From positions 1 through 58,685 of the forward strand of contig ONLL01000042.1 in the NCBI GenBank assembly GCA_900318685.1: 58,685 bases of DNA. The letters run 5' to 3'. The notes under the pieces were generated by a model. It saw only the letters and a list, made by a program, of their open reading frames with translations. It was not told the DNA's origin and ran no database searches. Position 1 is the stretch's first letter, and each line of letters opens with the position of its first letter. This DNA is from an uncultured Prevotellaceae bacterium. Lineage in GTDB: Bacteria; Bacteroidota; Bacteroidia; Bacteroidales; Bacteroidaceae. The translations under genes and the position numbers were made by a program. Shown here piece by piece: positions 1 through 8,192 of this stretch.

Positions 1-64
1 CCCTTGACAACTCAACGAGCTGCCCGGCATAGACATCACCGTAATACACATTCACTTTTCTCAT
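1..64 (-). CDS. HipA-like N-terminal domain protein, 5' end only
   Basis: Only the first 21 codons are inside the window. They read MRKVNVYYGDVYAGQLVEL, which resembles the opening strand of HipA-type N-terminal domains (a short beta-strand with YGDxxAGxL). The gene starts 8 bases after the stop of the hipB-like gene, so the two are probably co-transcribed in the usual antitoxin-toxin order. In Bacteroidales HipA is often split into an N-domain protein and a kinase protein; which form is present cannot be told because the gene leaves the window. The assignment rests on a short stretch plus the neighbour. Confidence 0.6.
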   Translation of the reverse strand, partial: MRKVNVYYGDVYAGQLVELSR

Positions 65-72
65 CCTCTATG

Positions 73-276
73 CTATTTAACGGTCTGTTTTACCTGCAAC
101 ACCATTTCCATACCCACCACATCCAGTATCTTCTGTAGTGTCTGTAACGACGGATTACCCACGCCACGCTCCAAATCCTTGACTGTAGAGATGCCTACTC
201 CAGAATAATCCGAGAGGTCTTGCTGCGAGATTCCCAGCAACGCCCTGCGCTCCTTAATCACTATTCCTATATCCAT
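73..276 (-). CDS. HipB-like XRE/Cro HTH repressor (antitoxin)
   Basis: A 67-residue protein made up almost entirely of one helix-turn-helix domain: KERRALLGISQQDLSDYSGV, then GISTVKDLERGVGNPSLQTL, the classic XRE pattern with the recognition helix around residues 28-38. The family represses its own operon and neutralises the HipA kinase encoded next to it. The start at 276 (MDIGIVIKERR) is chosen over an in-frame Met at 339 because the longer form would extend across the promoter at 305-334 and into the second operator. Two matching palindromes around that promoter suggest autoregulation. Confidence 0.8.
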   Translation of the reverse strand: MDIGIVIKERRALLGISQQDLSDYSGVGISTVKDLERGVGNPSLQTLQKILDVVGMEMVLQVKQTVK

Positions 277-280
277 CAGC

Positions 281-297
281 GTATGATTTATCGTACT
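281..297. promoter_or_regulatory. Operator copy 2 upstream of the hipB-like gene
   Basis: The sequence GTATGA-TTTA-TCGTACT has the same half-sites and the same 4-base spacer as the perfect palindrome at 340-359, with one half-site mismatch. It lies between the -7 box and the start codon, and its centre is 61 bp from the other operator centre, close to six helical turns. Confidence 0.6.
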
Positions 298-304
298 TTT
301 TGTG

Positions 305-334
305 CAAAGATACGAAGAAATAATGATTCGGCAA
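305..334 (-). promoter_or_regulatory. Bacteroidetes-type promoter of the hipBA-like operon
   Basis: Read on the minus strand, TATCTTTG (complement of 305-312) matches the -7 consensus TAnnTTTG exactly. A TTG at 332-334 lies 19 bases upstream, the expected -33 spacing. It fires towards the hipB-like gene and sits between the two operators. Confidence 0.75.
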
Positions 335-339
335 GCCAA

Positions 340-359
340 AAGTATGATTTTTCATACTT
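340..359. promoter_or_regulatory. Operator copy 1, perfect 8-bp palindrome
   Basis: The sequence AAGTATGA-TTTT-TCATACTT is a perfect inverted repeat of 8 bp arms and a 4-bp spacer. It lies just upstream of the -33 element. The size and symmetry suit an XRE dimer. With copy 2 it flanks the promoter. Confidence 0.65.
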
Positions 360-375
360 CCTTAATTCGATTTAA

Positions 376-1506
376 CTAATCCACCTTCAGTTTCTCCTTC
401 CCTTTGTATTTTGTCATGTCGCTGACCACGACCTGCTCGCCGGGCTCCAAGCCGCTGACGACCTCAATGTAGTCGTAGTTACACTCGCCCAGTTTCACTT
501 GGCGGGGCTGGAGCAGACGGCCCTTTAATATAAATAAGGTGTAGTCGCCGGGACCGCTGTAGAAGGAGCCGTTGCGGATGCGGAGGACGTCGTCCTTGAT
601 ACTGGTGATGACGAAAACCTCAGTGCGGAGGCCGGAGCGGAGGCGTGGGTGCGACATATCATCGGGGACTACGGTGAAAGTAATGGCGCCGCTCTGACTC
701 AGCGGCGTGACAGTGTTGATGATGCCCGTCAGGCGCTCCTTGCCGATGCGGAGGATGACCTGACCACCGACACGGACGCGCTCGCTATGGCTGTCGGAGA
801 TTTCGCACTCAGCCTTGAAGTGGCTCAGGTCGCTGACGACGGCAATCTTCTGGCCCGCACCGATGGTGCTGCCCACCTCACTGTTGATATAGGTAAGCGT
901 GGCACGGCGGGGCGAGCGGATCTTGGCATCGTCGAGGGTGCGGCGCTTCTCGGCGAGGCCCTTCTCGAAGATGCTGTTCTGCAGTTGCTGCATACGGAGG
1001 TCGGCCTGACGCACGCGCTGCTCGTTCTGATACTGCTGGCGCAGCTGCGAGAGTTGCATCTGGGCGGTTTTTAATGTTGTCTCGGCCTGACGCACACGGT
1101 CGCGGGTGCCGGAGCCGAGGCTGTCAAGGTAGAGTTCGTTGCGCAGCTGGGCTTCGAGTTGCGAGAGTTCCATCTCCTTCACCTCAATCTGCATACGGCG
1201 GTCAGAGAGCTGTGTCTCTACGTTGGTACGGAGCTGGGCAGTCTGCTGGCGACGAATCTCGCGCTCGTCGAGTGCCTTGGAGTAGTCCGTCTCAGCCGAC
1301 TGGAGATCCAGTCGGAGCAGAGGTGTGCCGACGTCCACGCTGTCGCCGCTATGGGCATAGACCTCAAGAATCTTCGAACTGATGGGCGACACGATGATTT
1401 CCTCAAAGGCGGGCACGATGCGTCCCGTGGCCGAGACGCTGACGTCGATGGTGCCGCGGTCCACCTCGGAGATGATGAGTGCCTTGCGGTCGAGGGTCGG
1501 AATCAT
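376..1506 (-). CDS. RND/ABC efflux periplasmic adaptor, N-terminally truncated
   Basis: A membrane-fusion (HlyD/MacA-type) adaptor that should link the inner-membrane permeases of this operon to the TolC protein upstream. The biotinyl-lipoyl hairpin opening (VSATGRIVPAFEEIIVSP), a coiled-coil segment around residues 80-200 rich in Q, E and R, the second lipoyl half (RRATLTYINSEVGSTIGAG) and the beta-barrel and C-terminal domain (GLEPGEQVVVSDM) are all present. Missing is the N-terminal cytoplasmic tail and transmembrane anchor of about 45 residues that close relatives carry. Upstream, the frame is closed by a TGA overlapping an ATG at 1531 that is out of frame. Either the true start at 1531 was disconnected by a deletion or the protein starts at 1506 without an anchor. 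Function is therefore doubtful. Confidence 0.75.
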   Translation of the reverse strand: MIPTLDRKALIISEVDRGTIDVSVSATGRIVPAFEEIIVSPISSKILEVYAHSGDSVDVGTPLLRLDLQSAETDYSKALDEREIRRQQTAQLRTNVETQLSDRRMQIEVKEMELSQLEAQLRNELYLDSLGSGTRDRVRQAETTLKTAQMQLSQLRQQYQNEQRVRQADLRMQQLQNSIFEKGLAEKRRTLDDAKIRSPRRATLTYINSEVGSTIGAGQKIAVVSDLSHFKAECEISDSHSERVRVGGQVILRIGKERLTGIINTVTPLSQSGAITFTVVPDDMSHPRLRSGLRTEVFVITSIKDDVLRIRNGSFYSGPGDYTLFILKGRLLQPRQVKLGECNYDYIEVVSGLEPGEQVVVSDMTKYKGKEKLKVD

Positions 1507-1538
1507 CTGCGTGCCGAGCCAGGTTCTTCATACTTTAT

Positions 1539-3074
1539 TCATTCCTTTATCAGTTTTTCGATGTCTTCGGAGAGTTCGCAGTTGCGCTCGAAGTCCCAGA
1601 GGGCGATGCTGCGCAGCTGATAGTAATAGTACCAGTAGTTGAAGAGCTGCTGGATGCGGCCGATGCGGGCCTGATCCTTGGCAGTCTGCGCATCGTTGAG
1701 TTCCAGGGTGGATATGCTTCCTATCTTGAACGTCTCCACGTTGGTGTGGTAACGACGGCGAGCAATAGTGTCAGCCTCGCAGGCGATGCGTAGCTGTTCG
1801 GCCTGGTTGTTGAACTGCTCCGTAAGTATAAAGATGTCCTGGCGAAAGTTCTGAGCCTGCTGGCGAAGCTGTCCCTGGACGATGTCGCGGTTCGACTCGG
1901 CCATCCGTCGCTGCCCCTTGCGCTTGCCCCAGTCGAGCAGCGGAACGGTGATGCCCACACGCACCACGTCGTTGCCGAGCAGGTCGCGGTAGGCATTGCC
2001 TAGCTTGTCGGCGTTGCCAGTATAGCCTACCTGTGCATAGAGGTTGATGCTCTGGCGGTTGGCACGGGCAGCAGCCACACTATAGTCGGCCTCTATCTGC
2101 CGGCGGCGCATGGTAGTGGCGTGGGCATTGTTCTGGAGGGCATGGCTGAGCACGTCATCGAACGAGAGGTAGACTGCCGGCACGTCATCGGGCACAACGG
2201 GCGCAATGTCCGACTCCACATCAAGAAAGGAACGGAGTGCAAACTGCCGGGCCTGACAGGTGCTTTTGCTGGTGGCCAGATGGCTGCGGGCATTAAGCAT
2301 ACCGAGGCGCATCTGCAACACATCGTTCTCGCTGATGCTGCCCATACGCCGCTTGGCCTGCGCCACCTCGTAGAGTTTCTCTGCCGTCTGCAGGTTCTGC
2401 TCGGCTATGCGTACCTGTTCGCCTGCCAGCAGCAGATTGAAGAACAGGCTGATGGCCTGCATGGCCACCTGCTCCGTTTCGGTGAGGAATCGCGCCTGGG
2501 CCTCACGATAGCGCAACGGCTCGATGCGGCGGTTCCACTTCAGGTGGTTCACACTGAACAACGGCTGCGAGAGGGTGATGGCTATGGGCAGCGACATGAA
2601 CTGGTTGGCCCCCTCCCTGCCTCCCCCCGTAGGGGAGGAGTTTGATGACTGGTGGAGGTAGTCGAGCGATGATTCTACGGAGAGCGTGCCGCCCGTGGGC
2701 CATAGTTTCTGCGTGACGTAGAGCGAGCCGTTGAGACCCAGGTAGTCGTTGTGCACGAAGGTCATGCTACCGTCAGACTGCTGATAGCTGCTGTAGCGTT
2801 TGTTGTAGCTGGGCAGCGTGCCTTGCAGCGATACCTCGGGCAGCAGGTCGGCACGGTAGCTGCGCCACTGCCAGTAGGCCGAGCGCAGTTCGCCTAGTGC
2901 CACGGCGGCATCTACGCTCTGGCAGCGCGCCATCGTGATACATTCGTCGAGGGTGAGGCGCAAAGGAGCCCCTTCACTACCTCCCCCCATAGGGGAGGAG
3001 ATTATCGTATCGGGCTGGGCTACTGCAAACGGAATCATGCCAAATGTAGCCAAGAAAATGAGTATTGCTTTCAT
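1539..3074 (-). CDS. TolC-family outer membrane efflux protein
   Basis: About 511 residues from the chosen start MKAILIFLATFGMIPFAVAQ, a clear signal peptide; a longer in-frame ORF from 3203 would put 43 non-secretory residues ahead of it. The body has the two-fold repeat of TolC proteins (LTLDECITMAR, then LSFDDVLSHALQNNA) and long amphipathic helices with LLLAGEQVRIAEQNLQTAEK and RRYHTNVETFKIGSISTLEL. It would form the outer-membrane channel for the ABC exporter of this operon. Two GC-rich palindromes are translated in frame, one right after the signal peptide (SSPMGGGSEGA) and one in the first half (SSPTGGGREGA); neither segment belongs to the family fold. The adaptor gene follows after about 8-30 bp, depending on its start. 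Confidence 0.88.
   Translation of the reverse strand: MKAILIFLATFGMIPFAVAQPDTIISSPMGGGSEGAPLRLTLDECITMARCQSVDAAVALGELRSAYWQWRSYRADLLPEVSLQGTLPSYNKRYSSYQQSDGSMTFVHNDYLGLNGSLYVTQKLWPTGGTLSVESSLDYLHQSSNSSPTGGGREGANQFMSLPIAITLSQPLFSVNHLKWNRRIEPLRYREAQARFLTETEQVAMQAISLFFNLLLAGEQVRIAEQNLQTAEKLYEVAQAKRRMGSISENDVLQMRLGMLNARSHLATSKSTCQARQFALRSFLDVESDIAPVVPDDVPAVYLSFDDVLSHALQNNAHATTMRRRQIEADYSVAAARANRQSINLYAQVGYTGNADKLGNAYRDLLGNDVVRVGITVPLLDWGKRKGQRRMAESNRDIVQGQLRQQAQNFRQDIFILTEQFNNQAEQLRIACEADTIARRRYHTNVETFKIGSISTLELNDAQTAKDQARIGRIQQLFNYWYYYYQLRSIALWDFERNCELSEDIEKLIKE
2611..2640. repeat. GC-rich palindromic element translated inside the TolC gene (copy 1)
   Basis: CTCCCCCCGTAGGGGAGGAG plus a C-rich left flank. 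Read on the coding strand it gives NSSPTGGGREGAN in frame. It matches the copies at 2971-3000 and 49755-49787 in sequence and in the peptide it encodes. Confidence 0.75.
2971..3000. repeat. GC-rich palindromic element translated inside the TolC gene (copy 2)
   Basis: CTCCCCCCATAGGGGAGGAG in the same orientation as the copy 360 bp away. It encodes ISSPMGGGSEGAP directly downstream of the signal peptide, before the first TolC repeat. Confidence 0.75.
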
Positions 3075-3195
3075 ATCACCTAAATCATTCCAATAAAGAT
3101 GCAAATCATATAAGCCATTGATTAAAACTGGAGGGAACATCACTGCTGCCTCCAGGAGAAAAAAAACTACTCCTCCCCTCTGGGAAATCGGGCTT

Positions 3196-4539
3196 CTATT
3201 CATGATGCAAAGCTTCTACAGGTCGTTTGTACATGGCGAGGAACGTGGGAACGACCATGCCGAGGGTGACGATGGCGAGGAGCAAGGCGTACTGGATGAC
3301 ACAGACGATGAGGTAGTGCAGCCAGAACGTGTTCACCCAGTCGGTTTCCTTTCCTGTGCCGCTCATGGTGAAGCCATCGGCCAAGCCCGTGTTGATAGCG
3401 AACTGCAGCCAGATGACCTGTCCGATGACGGCGGCAATGAACGTCAGCAGGGCGGCCTCGCTCCACAGCATGCCGAAGATATGGCGGCGCTTGGCACCGA
3501 AGCTGCGCATGATGCCGATGTCCTCGGTGCGCTTGCGTATCTGCAGCCAGAAGGTGCCGAGCGTGCCGATGATGACGTTGAGCAGCAACAGGGCGATGAA
3601 CGTGCCTATGACGCTGAGTTCCACACTAACGTTCTGCGACATCGCCTGCTTGGCATAGTCCTGATAAGTGTGGGCGAGGGCGAGAACGTAGTTACCTGCG
3701 GAAAGTAACAGTTGCTTGTCCGGTTGGTTCAGGCTGATGGCAAACGCCTTGGCATCGGCTTCAGGACGCAGGCGGATAAGCATCTTGGCGTTGGTGCTGG
3801 CCAATGCGGTGCGGGGAACAAGAAGGATGTAGGAATAACGCTCGTTAGGGCGAAAGCGGAAGTCCTCGACCACGCCAGCCACGGTGTAACGGTTCACGAC
3901 CTTGCGGCCCTGGGCAAGAGCGGGATCACTATAGTCGTACTCCACGATGCGGCGACCCACGGCCTGGTCGGTGCCAAAGAGGGCGAGAGCCATGGAGCGG
4001 GTGATGACAGCACCGTCTTCGGGGCATTCGTCGGAAAGAACGGAAGCAGAGGGGCTTCCTCCGACAGGTGTAAGACCTAGCGACTCGAAAAACTGCTCGT
4101 GCAGCAGGAAGGTTTCCTCGTAGGCACCGCATTGGCGGGTGGTATCGGCCTCAGCGCAGTAGTTGCAAAGGCGGTAGTGTCCCATACCTGCGTAGCTGTC
4201 CATCAGTCCGGCATGTTGCACCTCGGGCAGGGCACGCACCTTGTCGCGGATGGCGTAGATGTTGGCAAGAGCCTGCAGGTGAAAGCGCTCTTCAGCAGAG
4301 AAGCGGGCGGTGTCGGCGTGAAGTTCGACAGGCTTCTCGTTGTTGGTGAAGCCTACCTGGCCCACAAGCAAGTGTTTTTTTTCGAAGTCTCCGGCGGGCT
4401 GACAGAGATAGGTGTCGTAGGCCGTGACGACGAAATTGTCGAGACAGTAGAAGCTGAGCATGGCCACGAGGGCTATCTCTACGAGAACAAAACCATTCTG
4501 GCGGCGATGCGCCCAAAAATTCTTGATTGTCTGATTCAT
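3196..4539 (-). CDS. FtsX/MacB-type ABC permease, type A, pair 3
   Basis: About 447 residues. One transmembrane segment lies near the start (FVLVEIALVAMLSFYCLDNF), then a long periplasmic MacB-like domain, then the C-terminal FtsX domain with three membrane segments and the cytoplasmic coupling motif DIGIMRSFGAKRRHIFGMLW. It is the permease subunit of an exporter or mechanotransducing ABC complex whose ATPase is encoded at 6006-6770. The start at 4539 is used because its ATG overlaps the TGA of the upstream permease by 4 bp (ATGA), showing translational coupling with the type B partner. Relatives of this type A are at 6894-8192 and 9524-10870. Confidence 0.87.
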   Translation of the reverse strand: MNQTIKNFWAHRRQNGFVLVEIALVAMLSFYCLDNFVVTAYDTYLCQPAGDFEKKHLLVGQVGFTNNEKPVELHADTARFSAEERFHLQALANIYAIRDKVRALPEVQHAGLMDSYAGMGHYRLCNYCAEADTTRQCGAYEETFLLHEQFFESLGLTPVGGSPSASVLSDECPEDGAVITRSMALALFGTDQAVGRRIVEYDYSDPALAQGRKVVNRYTVAGVVEDFRFRPNERYSYILLVPRTALASTNAKMLIRLRPEADAKAFAISLNQPDKQLLLSAGNYVLALAHTYQDYAKQAMSQNVSVELSVIGTFIALLLLNVIIGTLGTFWLQIRKRTEDIGIMRSFGAKRRHIFGMLWSEAALLTFIAAVIGQVIWLQFAINTGLADGFTMSGTGKETDWVNTFWLHYLIVCVIQYALLLAIVTLGMVVPTFLAMYKRPVEALHHE

Positions 4540-5930
4540 CTCTTCTGGTTTAGCGATTCGACAATAGGTTTTCGGAGCGAGTGCCAGGCGGGAAGCAGGG
4601 CAGCCATGAGGTTGAGCACGGCGCAGCACACAAAGGCGATGAGGAAGAGAGTAGGCGTGAAGAACATCCGGAAGTCGAGGCTCATCTGACGGTTGGGCAG
4701 ACTGGTGGCTTGGAAGATGTCGACAAAGATCTGGCTCTCACTCACGGCACTGATGAACACCCACGACAGCACCCAGCCCACGGCACCGCCCAGCAGCGTC
4801 AGCACGAGGTTCTCGTTGATGATCTCATTGAGCAGCGTGCGCCGCTTGCCGCCGAAAGCCTTGCGGATGCCCATCTCGGCACGGCGGGCCTCCATGCGGT
4901 TCGAGACCAGACCGCTCAGGTTGATGGCGGGCAGGAAGAGGAACAGCAGCATCAGGATGGCGGGCGGCATGAGGTTCTTGGCTTGATTGACCAGTGTCTG
5001 GTCGTCCAAGTCGCCAAAGAAGTGCATGTTCTTGAAGAAGTGTTTCTCGGCACTGACCACCCATTCCACTCCCTCACCGACCTGCTGACTAGCCATGGCA
5101 TTGTAGTGCTTGCGCAACGGCTCCAATTCTTTGAGGAAGTCCTCGCGGCTGTAGCCATCGCGCAGCAGGACGCGCACTTGGAGTCCTCCACAATAGGCGA
5201 TTTGCTCGATTCCAAAGTCATCAGGGTTGAATGCCAAGACATCTTTCGCCTTATAAGAAATATAGAGGTCAGCGGCGGTGTTCTCCATCAAGGCGCTCAC
5301 CGTCTTCACCACACCGACAATGCGAAGGGGAGGAAGGTTGTTGCGGTCGTAGATGACGAAGTGGTCGACGCCGCCCAACTGTTTGGCGATGTTTTCCGAG
5401 ACGACGCACACCGGCTCACCGTCGCGAAACTCCTTCTCGGAGAAAGGCCGTCCGCTGATGAAGTCGAGGTCGTAGAGGCGGAAGAAGTCGGGGTCGCAGG
5501 CCATAGCCGCGGCATTCACGATGTGCTCCTGCTGCTCGTCGGCAATAATGAAGTTGTTCCAACTGGCAGACTGGAGTCCTGTGGCCAGCTCGACGCTCTT
5601 CATCTGGCGGAACACACTGTCGATGGCCATCGTCGAGACTCCAGCCGGGAAGCCGGAATTATTTCTCTTCGCCGACTCAGTGGCGAAGGAGTTAATGACG
5701 TAGAGCGTGCGAGAACGGTGAGACTCAGGCGCGATGTCACCTAGCTTGATGTGGAACACAATGGCAATGACCATAGCCGAGGCGATGGCCACCGCAGTGC
5801 CGGCGATGTAGATGGCGGAGAAGAGCTTGTCCTCGCGGATGAGGGCCAGGGCGTGAAACCCACCCCCTACCCCTCCCGAGGGGAGGGGAGATAGGATAGT
5901 TTTGAACGCTGATAATATCTTACTGATCAT
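4536..5930 (-). CDS. FtsX/MacB-type ABC permease, type B, pair 3, with element-derived N-terminus
   Basis: 464 residues: N-terminal membrane segment (ysAIYIAGTAVAIASAMVIA region), MacB-like periplasmic domain, and a C-terminal FtsX domain with AEMGIRKAFGGKRRTLLNEI. Its paralogues begin almost directly with ALxREEKLFS-like sequence after about 8 residues; here about 26 residues precede it, including ILSPLPSGGVGGGFH. That stretch is encoded by the inverted-repeat element at 5859-6004, which also supplies the ATG. The original start has therefore been replaced. It overlaps the next permease by 4 bp and follows the ATPase gene by 75 bp, all of it element sequence. Confidence 0.87.
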   Translation of the reverse strand: MISKILSAFKTILSPLPSGGVGGGFHALALIREDKLFSAIYIAGTAVAIASAMVIAIVFHIKLGDIAPESHRSRTLYVINSFATESAKRNNSGFPAGVSTMAIDSVFRQMKSVELATGLQSASWNNFIIADEQQEHIVNAAAMACDPDFFRLYDLDFISGRPFSEKEFRDGEPVCVVSENIAKQLGGVDHFVIYDRNNLPPLRIVGVVKTVSALMENTAADLYISYKAKDVLAFNPDDFGIEQIAYCGGLQVRVLLRDGYSREDFLKELEPLRKHYNAMASQQVGEGVEWVVSAEKHFFKNMHFFGDLDDQTLVNQAKNLMPPAILMLLFLFLPAINLSGLVSNRMEARRAEMGIRKAFGGKRRTLLNEIINENLVLTLLGGAVGWVLSWVFISAVSESQIFVDIFQATSLPNRQMSLDFRMFFTPTLFLIAFVCCAVLNLMAALLPAWHSLRKPIVESLNQKR

Positions 5931-6004
5931 TTATTATTTTCTTAGTCATCACAGTGTTATTAGCTACTTAAACTCCCCTCCCCTCGGGAGGGGTAGGGGG
6001 TGGG
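5859..6004. repeat. Inverted-repeat (MITE-like) element at the ATPase/permease junction
   Basis: Two near-identical 32-bp GC-rich arms in opposite orientation (5859-5891 and 5973-6004, outer ends CCCACCCCCTACCCCTCCCG) bound an AT-rich core of about 80 bp. Each arm is itself palindromic around CCTCGGGAGG. One end lies 1-2 bases after the TAA of the ATPase gene; the other runs into the permease reading frame. Total length is about 146 bp, almost the same as the copy at 10799-10945. No transposase is present. Confidence 0.75.
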
Positions 6005-6005
6005 T

Positions 6006-6770
6006 TTACTGTATCTGCCTTCCGTCGAGGAACTTGATGATGCGGTCGGTCTGTGCCGCCTGCTTCTCGTTGTGGGTCACCATGACGATGGTGCGGCCGT
6101 CCTCCTTGTTCAGTTTGTGCAGCAGTTCCATGATTTCGGCACCCATCTTCGAGTCGAGGTTACCGGTGGGCTCGTCAGCGAGCAGGATTTCGGGGTTGCC
6201 GATGATGGCACGGGCGATGGCCACGCGCTGGCACTGTCCGCCGGAGAGCTGCGTGGGGCGGTGCTTCATGCGGTGGCTGAGGCCGACGCGGGCGATGACC
6301 TCCTTGGCCAGACGGATGCGCTCGCTGCTGCGCACGCCACGGTAGACGAGCGGCAGCATGACGTTGTCGAGCACGTTGAGCGTGGGGATGAGGTGGAACG
6401 ACTGGAAGACGAAGCCCAGCGTCTTGTTGCGCAGCTCAGCCAGGCGGTTGTCGCTCATCTTCGGGTCTATCAGCTGTCCGCACAGTTCAATCTGTCCACT
6501 AGTCGGCTCGTCGAGCAGTCCCATGATGTTCAGCAGCGTTGACTTGCCGCAGCCCGACGGCCCCATGATGCTCAGGAACTCGCCACGGCGCACTTCGAGA
6601 TTCACATTCTCCAGTGCCTGGGTCTCTACTTCGTCGGTACGGTAGATCTTGTTGATGCCAGTAAGGCGAATAACAGCCTCACCCCCGACCCCTCTCGCGG
6701 GGGAGAGGGGAGTAGATAGTTCTTGGCCTTCAACATTCGTTGTGTAGTGTTCGTTTACTTTCTTTTCCAT
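6006..6770 (-). CDS. ABC transporter ATP-binding protein, MacB/LolD type
   Basis: 254 residues with all ATPase motifs: Walker A GPSGCGKST at 70-78, Q-loop FQSFHLIPTLNVLDN, signature LSGGQCQRVAIARAI, Walker B ILLADEPTGNLD and H-loop VTHNE. It powers the FtsX-type permeases of the operon and is the only ATPase among six permeases. The family normally starts near VIRLTGINKIYRT; here 32 extra residues containing STPLSPARGVGGEA come first, encoded by one arm of the element at 6677-6894. The ATP-binding fold is intact, so the extension probably projects from the N-terminus. Confidence 0.93.
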   Translation of the reverse strand: MEKKVNEHYTTNVEGQELSTPLSPARGVGGEAVIRLTGINKIYRTDEVETQALENVNLEVRRGEFLSIMGPSGCGKSTLLNIMGLLDEPTSGQIELCGQLIDPKMSDNRLAELRNKTLGFVFQSFHLIPTLNVLDNVMLPLVYRGVRSSERIRLAKEVIARVGLSHRMKHRPTQLSGGQCQRVAIARAIIGNPEILLADEPTGNLDSKMGAEIMELLHKLNKEDGRTIVMVTHNEKQAAQTDRIIKFLDGRQIQ

Positions 6771-6894
6771 TTCTTTTCTTGTTTTTTTATTGTTTATACT
6801 TTTTGTTTATTCTCGCAAAACTATTCACTCCCCTCCCCTCCGCGGGAAAGGCTACGGGTAGGCGCGTTAGCGGGAATGGGGTCGGGGGTGGGGC
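6677..6894. repeat. Inverted-repeat (MITE-like) element at the permease/ATPase junction
   Basis: Outer ends CCTCACCCCCGACCCC (from 6677) and its reverse complement up to 6894 match in inverted orientation. The right arm is split by an extra segment of about 34 bp (GCTACGGGTAGGCGCGTTAG region). The right end abuts the stop codon TAG (6894-6896) of the upstream permease; the left arm lies inside the ATPase reading frame. Confidence 0.65.
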
Positions 6895-8192
6895 TACTCT
6901 TCCTTTATTGCTTCGGTTATCTCGCTCCTGCAGATGCGCCACGCTGGGATGGCGGTGGCGATGAGTACGGCGCATAATATAATAAGGTAGACGATGGCAG
7001 AGACCACGAGGAAGTGGGTGCCGAAGTCGTCGAACCACAGGTGTATGGCGGAGTCGGGACTTGCAAAGTTGTCATAAAGTCCTCGACTGACGGCAAACTG
7101 GAAGTAGATGGCGCAGCCAATGGCAACGCTGACGGTGGTGAGCAGCCACGCCTCACGGATGAAGCTCCAGAAGACGCTCCACTTCGTGGCCCCGAAGGCC
7201 CGGCGTACACCGGCTTCCTCGCGCCGCTGGCGGGTGTACATGAGCAGCGTGCCGAAGACACCGAAAGCCACGTTGATGGCGAAGAAGGCGGCAATGAGCA
7301 GGGTGCGACGTGCCTGGCGACCCATGCCGATGCCCTCGATGGTCTCGGTCATGGCCTGGCGACCCGACTTCAAGTCGCGCACGTAGTAATGGTCGGTCAC
7401 CAGCTGGCGCTGCACCTCCTCGCGGCGGGCTTCCACAAACCAGCTGGCATCGACGCCGTCGCGCAGGCGGGCAACGATGGGAACGTTGTAGTCAGGGCCA
7501 CCCTCGCAGATGAAGACGATGGAGTAGTCGCGGTCGTAGGGCTCTATGCGCACGTCGTCCACCACGGCGCGGATGTCGTAGTGCTTTTCCACCCATCCCA
7601 GTTCGTAGTCGCCGCCTTCTTCGTTCCACACCGTTTCGGTTCTGCTCGTCTTGAGGGTGCGCCCCGCCACGTCGGTGGTGCCGAAGAGGGCGTTGGCCAG
7701 CGTGCGGGTGATGATGACGCTCTGCTCGTATTCGCAGTCGTGGCTCAGCTCCGAGGTGGGCACGCCGGGCGTCAGCGATTGGATGCCAAAGACCTCGAAC
7801 ATCTTCGAGTCGGGTACAAAAAAGTATTGCCAGGCCGTGAGCGTGTCGCCGTCGGCATAGAGATAGAGGCTTGTTGACTGGACACCGAAGCCCAGCGGCA
7901 CGCTGTAGGCGGGATAGGCCACCTCCACCTCGTCCATCTCCTGCACTTTCTGCAGCAGCACGTCCTGTTCAGACTGCATGGGTGAACGGTCAATCATGTC
8001 TTTCTCGCTCACGTGACTGGCCACCTCCATCCGCACGAGGCGGTCGGGGTCGAAGCCCATCGGCAGGTGGGTGACGGTGCGGTCTACGAGTACGGGGTCG
8101 AAGGCCCACCAGCAGGCCAGGGTGACAAGCACCAGTTCGAGGACGAGCCAGACAGTCGTCTTGCGTTGGAATAGGTTCTTCAGCTGTTTCAT
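6894..8192 (-). CDS. FtsX/MacB-type ABC permease, type A, pair 2
   Basis: 432 residues. N-terminal membrane anchor TVWLVLELVLVTLACWWAFD, a periplasmic domain with the family pattern (VIITRTLANALFGT, then VVDDVRIEPYDRD), and a C-terminal FtsX domain with EEAGVRRAFGATKWSVFWSF and three membrane spans. It is a close paralogue of 9524-10870 and a more distant one of 3196-4539. Its ATG overlaps the stop of the type B gene at 8189-9475 by 4 bp. This copy has kept what looks like the ancestral N-terminus, with no element-derived extension, which makes it the reference for the altered copies. Confidence 0.9.
   Translation of the reverse strand: MKQLKNLFQRKTTVWLVLELVLVTLACWWAFDPVLVDRTVTHLPMGFDPDRLVRMEVASHVSEKDMIDRSPMQSEQDVLLQKVQEMDEVEVAYPAYSVPLGFGVQSTSLYLYADGDTLTAWQYFFVPDSKMFEVFGIQSLTPGVPTSELSHDCEYEQSVIITRTLANALFGTTDVAGRTLKTSRTETVWNEEGGDYELGWVEKHYDIRAVVDDVRIEPYDRDYSIVFICEGGPDYNVPIVARLRDGVDASWFVEARREEVQRQLVTDHYYVRDLKSGRQAMTETIEGIGMGRQARRTLLIAAFFAINVAFGVFGTLLMYTRQRREEAGVRRAFGATKWSVFWSFIREAWLLTTVSVAIGCAIYFQFAVSRGLYDNFASPDSAIHLWFDDFGTHFLVVSAIVYLIILCAVLIATAIPAWRICRSEITEAIKEE

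Noticed and set aside
5859-6004. Intrinsic transcription terminator at the ATPase/permease junction
   Set aside because: Although each arm can form a strong hairpin, the arm is translated in frame, no U-run follows, and the same arm recurs inside coding regions.
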